Position numbers and translations under genes: made by a program
In this document: positions 1-5,512 of the stretch, in pieces
Layout: each line of letters begins with the position of its first letter
How positions within the stretch are numbered: the stretch's first letter is position 1
NCBI GenBank assembly: GCA_021155145.1
Contig: JAJNPX010000074.1
Coordinates: forward strand, 1 to 5,650
Reading direction: 5' to 3'
Length of the DNA: 5,650 nucleotides
DNA from: Acidisarcina sp.
Lineage (GTDB): Bacteria; Acidobacteriota; Blastocatellia; Pyrinomonadales; Pyrinomonadaceae
The notes under the pieces: model-generated
The model's input: the letters and a program-made list of their open reading frames with translations, nothing else
Databases searched by the model: none
Told to the model about the DNA's origin: nothing

Positions 1-1
1 T

Positions 2-580
2 GAGATAGTGCCGCTGGTCTTCGTCGGCTATGAGGCGCTTGAGAATATCCGTCACTCGAAAGCCCGCGATTGGCTCACGCAATACAAATGGGTCGTGTAC
101 TTCTTCGTCGCGGTCGCCTTCTGGAACCTTGTCGGTGCGGGTGTGTTCGGTTTCATGATCAACCCCCCGATCGCTCTTTACTATATGCAGGGCCTGAACA
201 CGACGGCGGTGCATGCGCACGGAGCGCTCTACGGCGTTTACGGTACGCTGGGCCTGGCACTCACATTGTTTTGCCTGCGTGCGATGGACCCGCAACGCGT
301 TTGGAACACAAAGCTACTTGCGTTCTCCTTCTGGGCACTGAACATTGGAATGCTGCTTGAGATCCTACTCAGCTTATTGCCCATTGGCCTTTTGCAAACC
401 TATCAATCGGTCTCGCAGGGATATTGGGCGGCTCGAAGCCCTGAGTTCATGCAGTCCGATCTGATGCAGGTGCTTCGATGGATGCGGATGTTGGGCGATA
501 CGGTCTTCGCCATCGGTGCGGCGGCCTGGGTTTGGTTCGCGATCGGGCTGATCATTTCCCGAAAACGGCCCCTTCCCTGA
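2..580 (+). CDS. norB: Quinol-dependent nitric oxide reductase (qNor), C-terminal part, cut by window start
   Basis: This is the C-terminal portion of a single-subunit nitric oxide reductase, a heme-copper oxidase superfamily enzyme of the cytoplasmic membrane that reduces 2 NO to N2O with electrons from quinol. The frame is open to the left edge, so the true start lies outside; the GTG at 8 is only an internal valine. About 192 residues are visible, whereas qNor proteins are usually about 750. Numbering from the GTG, there are about four membrane segments (roughly 30-52, 68-92, 103-127, 162-184). The motif NTTAVHAHGALYG contains His69 and His71, the H-x-H pair that in this family ligates heme b3 and heme b. 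FMINPPIALYYMQGLNTT, ARSPEF (142-147) and RMLGDTVF (160-167) are also typical of qNor. The cytochrome c-dependent NorB/NorC type is less likely by sequence style, but the diagnostic N-terminus is not visible. The gene converges on the Crp/Fnr gene with 19 bases between stops and no clear terminator. Confidence 0.9.
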   Translation, partial: EIVPLVFVGYEALENIRHSKARDWLTQYKWVVYFFVAVAFWNLVGAGVFGFMINPPIALYYMQGLNTTAVHAHGALYGVYGTLGLALTLFCLRAMDPQRVWNTKLLAFSFWALNIGMLLEILLSLLPIGLLQTYQSVSQGYWAARSPEFMQSDLMQVLRWMRMLGDTVFAIGAAAWVWFAIGLIISRKRPLP

Positions 581-599
581 ATCGCGGCTCGGACCCAAT

Positions 600-1244
600 T
601 CAACGGATCGATCGCAAAAGGCCGTCGGTAGAATCAAGTACGATCTTTCCATGCTCGATCCGCAAGAGGCCGTCGTCTGCAAATCGCCGGATCACGCGGA
701 TCGCGGTCTCGGTGGTGAGTCCGGCCATCTCGGCGATCTCCTGCCGTCGAACTTTGATCTTTACCGGAAAGGAGTCGTGATGATTTTCCGCAAGGCGGAT
801 CAATACATGGGCTATCCGCCTCGAAGGCGATGACTTTGCGAGGTTCTGGATCGTGGATGTCTTCTCCCGGAGCATCTCGCACATCCACTCGATCACGGCG
901 ACGGCAAATTCCGGTGATGTTCTGATGAACTCCAAAAGGTCCGAACGCTGGATCAGAAGAAGACAGGCCGGTTCCATCGCGATGGCGGTAGCCGGGTAGG
1001 TCTTACCGTCGAAGACGGGCGGAAGGGCGAACATCTCGCCCGACTCGAAGATCCCAACGATCAGCTCCTTTCCGGGCTCAGGAAAGTGGACCATCTTGAC
1101 CTTTCCAGAAATGACGACTGGCAGGTGCTCCGCGGCGTCGCCCGCAGCGAAGATATGTTCACCGGCACCGAATCGCTGCTCTCTTCCGATCTGCTTAAGG
1201 CTCCCCTCCAGTTCTTTGCTAATGCTTCCGATCAGGGGCTTCAT
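600..1244 (-). CDS. Crp/Fnr-family transcriptional regulator
   Basis: A 214-residue one-component DNA-binding regulator of usual Crp/Fnr length. Residues 20-105 form the cyclic-nucleotide-binding-like beta-roll ([12 protein letters not shown], then [11 protein letters not shown] and FESGEMF). About 108-135 is the dimerisation helix. About 138-200 is a winged helix-turn-helix, with [20 protein letters not shown] (168-187) holding the turn and recognition helix. The only cysteines are Cys94 and Cys122, so the N-terminal Fe-S cysteine cluster of Fnr is absent. The stretch after GEMF lacks the Arg-Ser pair that binds the cAMP phosphate in Crp. The ligand is therefore unknown; a heme/NO-sensing Dnr/NnrR-like role is an inference from the neighbouring NO reductase. 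The start is chosen because its ATG overlaps the upstream prenyltransferase stop (ATGA) and a GGAAG lies six bases before it, so the two genes are probably co-transcribed and translationally coupled. Confidence 0.9.
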   Translation of the reverse strand: MKPLIGSISKELEGSLKQIGREQRFGAGEHIFAAGDAAEHLPVVISGKVKMVHFPEPGKELIVGIFESGEMFALPPVFDGKTYPATAIAMEPACLLLIQRSDLLEFIRTSPEFAVAVIEWMCEMLREKTSTIQNLAKSSPSRRIAHVLIRLAENHHDSFPVKIKVRRQEIAEMAGLTTETAIRVIRRFADDGLLRIEHGKIVLDSTDGLLRSIR

Positions 1245-2119
1245 AGGGCACTTCCATTAACGAGGACCGCAGTGCCGAACGTCGCGAACAAGATCAGGCT
1301 TACGAAGGCATTGGTGGTAAAGAATGCGGCGTCCATGCGTGAAAGGTCGTCGGCGCGAACGAGCGTATGTTGATAGACCAGCAGTAGCCCGACCGCAGCG
1401 ACGCCTGCGAGGGCGATCCAGCCGAGGCCGGTGACCAGGTAGAGAAGGGCCAGGACGACGAACGCCTGAAAGTGGAACAAACGGGCGATCCACAGGCTTC
1501 GAGCGATGCCGAACCGGGCCGGGATCGATCTCAGGCCGGACCGCTTATCAAAATCGTGATCCTGGCACGCGTACATAACATCGAACCCCGCCGTCCACAT
1601 AAGCACGAATAGCGAGAGGATCAGAGGTACCTCAGAGTCAATTGACCCGCGGACGGCGATCCATGCCGCGGTCGGCGAGATAGCAAGCGCCCAGCCGAGG
1701 AAGAGATGAGCCAAAGCCGTAAACCGCTTTGCGTACGAATAGCCGAGGACGCTGACGAGTGCGACCGGCGAGAGGACGAAGGTGAGCCGGTTCAATGAAT
1801 ATGCGGCCAGGAGAAAAAGGCCAATGGATACGAACAGAAACACCCAGGCGAACTCGACACTCAGTTTGCCCGTGGGAAGCTCGCGTCCGGCCGTGCGGGG
1901 ATTTGCCGCGTCGATCTCGCGGTCGACGATCCGGTTAAAGGTCATGGCAGCCGATCGGGCGCCCACCATCGCCATCGTGATCCACAAGATCTGCCCCCAT
2001 GTGGGAAAGCCCCCGGCCGCGAGCACCGCCCCGAGGAATGCAAACGGAAGTGCAAAAAGGGTATGCTCGAACTTGATCATTCCGAGCGTGGTAACGAGTT
2101 TGGCAGAAAGGCTCGACAT
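1241..2119 (-). CDS. mqnP: UbiA-family prenyltransferase, MqnP-like (menaquinone biosynthesis)
   Basis: A 292-residue integral membrane prenyltransferase that would attach a polyprenyl chain to an aromatic ring acceptor. Both Asp-rich Mg2+/diphosphate-binding motifs are intact: [21 protein letters not shown] (Asn62, Arg63, Asp66, Asp70) and YACQDHDFD (Asp187, Asp191). The N-terminal [20 protein letters not shown] and [13 protein letters not shown] are hallmarks of the 'UbiA-other' subgroup that includes MqnP of the futalosine pathway, as opposed to classic UbiA or MenA. Several hydrophobic segments follow, consistent with the family's usual nine helices. Proteins of this subgroup are often annotated as 4-hydroxybenzoate polyprenyltransferase, so ubiquinone synthesis remains an alternative. 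The start at 2119 gives a normal-length N-terminus; no convincing Shine-Dalgarno precedes it, and Met14 is a less likely alternative. The gene leads the pair with the Crp/Fnr gene (4-base overlap). Menaquinone made with its help would supply electrons to the nearby qNor. Confidence 0.88.
   Translation of the reverse strand: MSSLSAKLVTTLGMIKFEHTLFALPFAFLGAVLAAGGFPTWGQILWITMAMVGARSAAMTFNRIVDREIDAANPRTAGRELPTGKLSVEFAWVFLFVSIGLFLLAAYSLNRLTFVLSPVALVSVLGYSYAKRFTALAHLFLGWALAISPTAAWIAVRGSIDSEVPLILSLFVLMWTAGFDVMYACQDHDFDKRSGLRSIPARFGIARSLWIARLFHFQAFVVLALLYLVTGLGWIALAGVAAVGLLLVYQHTLVRADDLSRMDAAFFTTNAFVSLILFATFGTAVLVNGSAL
1251..1255 (-). promoter_or_regulatory. Ribosome binding site of the Crp/Fnr gene
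   Basis: On the minus strand GGAAG sits six bases before the ATG at 1244, inside the last codons of the prenyltransferase gene. It supports the chosen start and re-initiation at the ATGA overlap. It is the only good Shine-Dalgarno match before any start in this window. Confidence 0.6.
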
Positions 2120-2142
2120 CGCAATATGACCAAGATCGCAAT
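2118..2142. repeat. Direct repeat ATCGCAAT x2, 17-base period
   Basis: The octamer ATCGCAAT occurs at 2118-2125 and again at 2135-2142, with starts 17 bases apart, in the gap between two divergent genes. One copy overlaps the prenyltransferase start codon and the other overlaps the edge of a candidate -10 box for that gene. It could be a pair of operator half-sites, but chance cannot be excluded for 8 bases. Confidence 0.35.
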
Positions 2143-2169
2143 GTTAGCAAATTCGCCGCACTTTTTCAG
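2141..2169 (-). promoter_or_regulatory. Candidate sigma70-type promoter for the mqnP-crp pair
   Basis: Read on the minus strand, CTGAAA (2169-2164) and TAACAT (2146-2141) are separated by 17 bases, each matching four of six consensus positions. Initiation would fall about 15-17 bases before the ATG at 2119. The match is modest. It is supported mainly by position in the only non-coding gap upstream of the pair. Confidence 0.3.
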
Positions 2170-2177
2170 ATGCACCC

Positions 2178-2711
2178 ATGCCGTCAGGTAAGACCCACGA
2201 TCTATTGACGCTTGCACTTTGTTTGCCGGTCGTCGCCGGTGCGTATGCGCTGACGGCTGAGGTTGTCGCGTCGTCGGTCGCCGGGGCGGCCTTTCTTTTT
2301 GGCGGGATCGTTTTCGGGCCGGACCTCGACACCGTGTCAAAACAGTATTCCAGATGGGGGCCGTTCAGGCTGCTCTGGTTTCCCTATCGGACGTTCTTTA
2401 GGCACCGATCGAGATGGACCCACGGGCTACTGTTCGGAACGCTCATCCGCGTGGTCTATTTCCTGGGCATAGGGTCGATATTTGTGTTTGGCGGCGCCAG
2501 TCTTTATGGCTTGTTCGCCGGCGGAGGCAACCCGGAGATCGGAGAATTCGCAGACCTCTGGAGAGGAGCGGGAGCCCTGAGCTTTTCATTACTGGGAGAC
2601 CAAATGCTGCTCGCCATTTTCGCGGGGATGTGGGCCGGCGCCGCGAGCCACACGCTGACCGATGTAACTGTCAGCTACGTAAAGACAGGCAGGGTCGATA
2701 TCCTGCTTTGA
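2178..2711 (+). CDS. DUF2227-type putative metal-binding membrane protein
   Basis: A 177-residue protein resembling the DUF2227 family ('uncharacterised metal-binding protein'), common in cyanobacteria and some other environmental phyla. The opening MPSGKTHD is the family's characteristic N-terminus, which fixes the start despite no visible Shine-Dalgarno. The conserved core is GPDLDTVSKQYSRWGPFR, then FRHRSRWTHGLLFGTLIR, and near the C-terminus ASHTLTD. Putative metal ligands are His7, Asp8, Asp49, Asp51, His76, His82, His158 and Asp162. Their spacing resembles the membrane-bound metal-dependent hydrolase family YdjM (DUF457), to which DUF2227 looks related. Hydrophobic segments at about 12-32, 33-47, 83-113 and 136-156 suggest a membrane protein. 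The biochemical role is unknown. It diverges from the prenyltransferase and converges on the repeat-protein gene with one base between stop codons, so it is probably monocistronic. Confidence 0.8.
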   Translation: MPSGKTHDLLTLALCLPVVAGAYALTAEVVASSVAGAAFLFGGIVFGPDLDTVSKQYSRWGPFRLLWFPYRTFFRHRSRWTHGLLFGTLIRVVYFLGIGSIFVFGGASLYGLFAGGGNPEIGEFADLWRGAGALSFSLLGDQMLLAIFAGMWAGAASHTLTDVTVSYVKTGRVDILL

Positions 2712-2712
2712 A

Positions 2713-3930
2713 TTACTTACCCGTGCGCGCCTGCGATAGCCGCAACGCCTGACGGCGGACGGCATCGGATATGTTCTTGTTCTTTGAAAGCGCCGCAAGG
2801 TCGCGAAGCTGAAGCCGCGAAAGGATATTCATCACATTCGCGACCGGCGTGCGCGGGTTGCGGGCGAGATTGTGGACGACCGTGTAACTGCGCGCCCAAT
2901 GCCTGTCGTTCGCGATCTTTCTGAGCACATCCTCAGGCACGGAGCGCATCGCGGCGATCTTCTCGACCTCCTGCTCGGTTATTCGCGGATTTTGGACCAC
3001 CGCCTGCGAAACGATCCGGTTCGGGTCGCGTATCAGGATATTGCGGGCCTCGCGGTCGCCTTTCATCGCGAGCTTTACGCGGTCCTTCATACCCATCTTG
3101 AGTATCCGGTTAAGGATCGAGATACGCTCGTTCGGGAGATCGACGCCTTCGACCTTTAACTCGCCTAGGATCTTATCGACGATCGCCTGTCGTTGTTCTT
3201 CGGTCTCTTCGTAAAACTCCTCGATGTATTCTAGGCCCAACCACGAATCGTCGGTTTCGTCGTCGGTGGCCTCGATCATCGACGCAAGGAAGAGGGCATC
3301 GTCGATGTCCATGCCCGCGGCTTCGAGGTCCTGGCCGAATTCCGAATTTTCGATAAATTGGGCGGCGGCCTCTTTTCCCTGGGCACGCAGTTCGTTCGCG
3401 ATCTGCTGGGTCCCGCGTTCTTTCTCAAAGAACTCGCGTTTCGTCTCGGACGCCCGCCGGTCGGCCTCGGGTGTTCGAAACTCGTTGCCAAGTATGGCCT
3501 CGAGCACCGAGGGCGTCTGGATCAGAAGCTGCTGATTGAAGGACAAAAGTTCTAGGAGGTTGCCATTCTTCGTCTGGCGGGCCAATTTCGCGATAGATGC
3601 CGGCGGTGTCCTGGGATTGCGGAGAACTGCCTCGTGCGTTTTGGCGCTGACGTTCGGCCGCTCGGCAAAATATGCCAGAACGCTCTCGGGCACCGTTTCG
3701 GTAACAAGCGCGGTCCCGAGCATAGAATCGTCCTGCGTGCCGAGCGAGGCATCGGCGTGATCAGCCAATTCCTTGTCGCCCGAGCGGGCGAAACTCACAA
3801 GGACCTCCAAAAGGTCGGCTTCGGGCAGCGGGAGAACGCCGCGGGCCGCGGCTACCTGGGCCGGTCGGGGAGCCGTGCCCTCAATGAGGGCCTTGACGAC
3901 GGGATTGGTCGAAACTATCTCGGATGACAT
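2713..3930 (-). CDS. Alpha-helical repeat (LRV/HEAT-like) protein of unknown function
   Basis: A 405-residue soluble protein with no signal peptide, membrane segment or catalytic motif that I can see. It has two helical-repeat blocks. The first is about residues 20-150, with elements such as VPESVLAYFAERPNVSA, NPRTPPASIAKLARQ and TPSVLEAILGNEFRTP. The second is about 288-398, with GDREARNILIRDPNR, NPRITEQEVEKIAAMRSVPE and NPRTPVANVMNILSRLQ. The tripeptide NPR followed by T/I and P/T recurs at 105, 314 and 358 and opens each unit, which resembles leucine-rich-variant (LRV) or HEAT-type solenoids. Between the blocks, 155-260 is strongly charged and probably helical, with an acidic patch DDETDDSW (223-230) and IEEFYEETEEQ. 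A scaffold or protein-binding role is an inference from the architecture only. The start at 3930 is the first ATG giving a clean N-terminus; no Shine-Dalgarno is evident. It is transcribed divergently from the sugar dehydrogenase across 169 bases. Confidence 0.75.
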   Translation of the reverse strand: MSSEIVSTNPVVKALIEGTAPRPAQVAAARGVLPLPEADLLEVLVSFARSGDKELADHADASLGTQDDSMLGTALVTETVPESVLAYFAERPNVSAKTHEAVLRNPRTPPASIAKLARQTKNGNLLELLSFNQQLLIQTPSVLEAILGNEFRTPEADRRASETKREFFEKERGTQQIANELRAQGKEAAAQFIENSEFGQDLEAAGMDIDDALFLASMIEATDDETDDSWLGLEYIEEFYEETEEQRQAIVDKILGELKVEGVDLPNERISILNRILKMGMKDRVKLAMKGDREARNILIRDPNRIVSQAVVQNPRITEQEVEKIAAMRSVPEDVLRKIANDRHWARSYTVVHNLARNPRTPVANVMNILSRLQLRDLAALSKNKNISDAVRRQALRLSQARTGK

Positions 3931-4028
3931 ACTTGGACGAGATCATGTGTGCAGCACGGTCGGCTGCGGCGGTAAACCCGATATTACCATATTCCAGGGC
4001 TGGCTTGACGGCGGACTTTCAATGCCTT

Positions 4029-4052
4029 AGCCTCAAATTTTTGCGGGAGGCT
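4029..4052 (+). other. Small inverted repeat in divergent intergenic region
   Basis: AGCCTC (4029-4034) and GAGGCT (4047-4052) can pair as a 6-bp stem with a 12-base loop. The right arm overlaps GGGAGG (4045-4050), a Shine-Dalgarno-like string with no start codon at usable distance. There is no U-tract after it, so it is not an obvious terminator. Its role is unknown and it may be fortuitous. Confidence 0.25.
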
Positions 4053-4080
4053 TCAGCGGTACGGGCCTGCTCGTTATATT
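4052..4080 (+). promoter_or_regulatory. Candidate promoter for the nucleotide-sugar dehydrogenase
   Basis: TTCAGC (4052-4057) and TATATT (4075-4080) are separated by 17 bases. The -10 match is good and the -35 match weak. Initiation would lie near 4087, leaving a leader of about 13 bases before the ATG at 4100. An alternative -35-like TTGACG lies further up at 4005-4010 but has no good -10 partner. Confidence 0.35.
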
Positions 4081-4099
4081 ATTTCACTACGATCTAATA

Positions 4100-5437
4100 A
4101 TGATTAAAGAACAACTTCGAAAATTGATCGCCGAAAAGGATGCGACCATCGGCGTTATTGGGCTCGGCTACGTTGGCCTGCCATTGATCGTGGAATTTGC
4201 TCTCAAGGGCTTTAAGGGCATTGGGTTCGAGGTGGACGCAAAGAAGGTCGATGACATAAACGCCGGCCGGTCGTACATCGTCGATGTCTCAAATGAGAAT
4301 GTAAAGAAGTGCGTTGACGGCGGAGGCCTTGCCGCCACCACCGACTTTCGCAAGCTGATCGATTGTGACGTTGTCGTTATATGTGTCCCGACGCCGCTGC
4401 GAAAGACCAAGGACCCGGATATGTCCTACATAATCGCGGCCGGCGAAGAGATCCAAAAATATATGCGTCCCGGCCAGCTCGTGATCCTCGAGTCGACGAC
4501 GTATCCGGGAACGACCGATGAAGTGCTCCAGCCGATGTTCGAAATGAAGGGGTTCAAGCTCGACGAAGACGTTCTTCTTGCCTTCTCACCGGAACGGGTC
4601 GACCCGGGCAATCCGCAGTTTCAGACTCACAACATTCCAAAAGTGGTCGGCGGCGTAACGAAGGATTCGACCGAGATCGCGTCCTTTCTCTACAGCCAGA
4701 TAGTGGAAAACGTGCATAGCGTTTCCTCGGCACGTGTGGCTGAGGCGTGCAAGCTCTGGGAAAATACATTTCGCGCCATAAATATCGGTATGGCGAACGA
4801 AATGGCAAAGGTCTGCAATGCGCTCGGCATCGACACCTGGGAGGTTGTCAGGGCGGCGGCCACAAAACCATTCGGCTTCATGGCGTTCTATCCGGGGCCG
4901 GGTATCGGCGGACACTGCATCCCGCTCGACCCGCATTATCTTTCGTGGAAGGCGCGCCAGCACGGGTTCGATTCGCAGTTCATCTCGCTCGCCGAGCAGA
5001 TAAACTCGGGAATGCCCGCCTATGTGGTGAAGCTCGTTTCGACCGCACTGAACGACGTGAAAAAGGCAGTCAACGGGTCGAAGGTCCTTGTACTGGGCGT
5101 CGCCTACAAAAAAGACATCGATGACATGCGCGAATCGCCCGCACTCTCGATCATCGACCTATTGCGGTCGCGCGGAGCCGACCTCGTCTATCATGATCCG
5201 TTCGTTCCGGAGGTGACCTTTGATCACGCATATACGATCGGCGATGGCGAACCGCTGCTCAATACGGAACTAACTGACGATTTGATCAAGAATTCGGATT
5301 GCGTGATCATCTGTACCGACCATTCCAATGTCGACTACACACGCGTGTGCGAACTCGCACCGTTGATAGTGGATACCCGTAATGCTCTGTCGGAAGACGT
5401 TCGCAATGGCAGCAAGGCAAAGATAGTCAGGTTGTAA
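4100..5437 (+). CDS. Nucleotide-sugar dehydrogenase (UDP-GlcNAc / UDP-ManNAc 6-dehydrogenase type)
   Basis: A complete 445-residue cytosolic enzyme of the UDP-glucose/GDP-mannose dehydrogenase superfamily, which oxidises the C6 hydroxyl of a UDP-sugar to a carboxylate with two NAD+. The N-terminal Rossmann fold carries IGVIGLGYVGLPL (17-29, GLGYVG at 21-26), with VPTPLRKTKDPDMSYI and ESTTYPGTT after it. Family catalytic residues are in place: Glu165 in SPERVDPG, Lys218 and Asn222 in ACKLWENTFRAINIG, and Cys273 and Asp277 in GPGIGGHCIPLDP. The C-terminal UDP-binding domain begins around 325 with VLVLGVAYKKDIDDMRESPA. The style is that of WbpA/WecC/TviB-type enzymes acting on N-acetylhexosamines rather than UDP-glucose. 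The 2-epimerase start just downstream makes UDP-ManNAc to UDP-ManNAcA (wecC-like) the favoured reaction; UDP-GlcNAc (wbpA-like) cannot be excluded. No Shine-Dalgarno precedes the ATG, but the family N-terminus supports it. Confidence 0.92.
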   Translation: MIKEQLRKLIAEKDATIGVIGLGYVGLPLIVEFALKGFKGIGFEVDAKKVDDINAGRSYIVDVSNENVKKCVDGGGLAATTDFRKLIDCDVVVICVPTPLRKTKDPDMSYIIAAGEEIQKYMRPGQLVILESTTYPGTTDEVLQPMFEMKGFKLDEDVLLAFSPERVDPGNPQFQTHNIPKVVGGVTKDSTEIASFLYSQIVENVHSVSSARVAEACKLWENTFRAINIGMANEMAKVCNALGIDTWEVVRAAATKPFGFMAFYPGPGIGGHCIPLDPHYLSWKARQHGFDSQFISLAEQINSGMPAYVVKLVSTALNDVKKAVNGSKVLVLGVAYKKDIDDMRESPALSIIDLLRSRGADLVYHDPFVPEVTFDHAYTIGDGEPLLNTELTDDLIKNSDCVIICTDHSNVDYTRVCELAPLIVDTRNALSEDVRNGSKAKIVRL

Positions 5438-5512
5438 TGTAGGGGCTGCGGCTGCTTTGTGACTCTCTTTGCCACCCGTGCCCGCTGATAGCCGGAACTT
5501 CAAGCCGCGATC

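Noticed and set aside
8..10. GTG as the real start of the nitric oxide reductase
   Set aside because: The frame is open to the left edge and the visible protein corresponds to the C-terminal quarter of qNor, so this codon is internal.
565..625. ACGGCC (565-570) and GGCCGT (620-625) as a possible terminator between norB and the Crp/Fnr gene
   Set aside because: The loop would be 49 bases, both arms are inside coding sequence and there is no T-tract; most likely chance.
2120..2177. Fnr/Dnr-type box (TTGAT-N4-ATCAA) in the divergent gap
   Set aside because: No half-site pair with acceptable match is present on either strand; only the ATCGCAAT direct repeat stands out.
3981..3986. Minus-strand TAATAT as -10 of the repeat-protein promoter
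   Set aside because: No acceptable -35 at 16-18 bases; too weak to list as a feature, though a promoter must lie somewhere in 3931-4099.
4586..5124. Two 125-codon frames, one per strand, inside the dehydrogenase
   Set aside because: Both are shadows of the conserved dehydrogenase frame, with Arg-rich, low-complexity translations and no motif.
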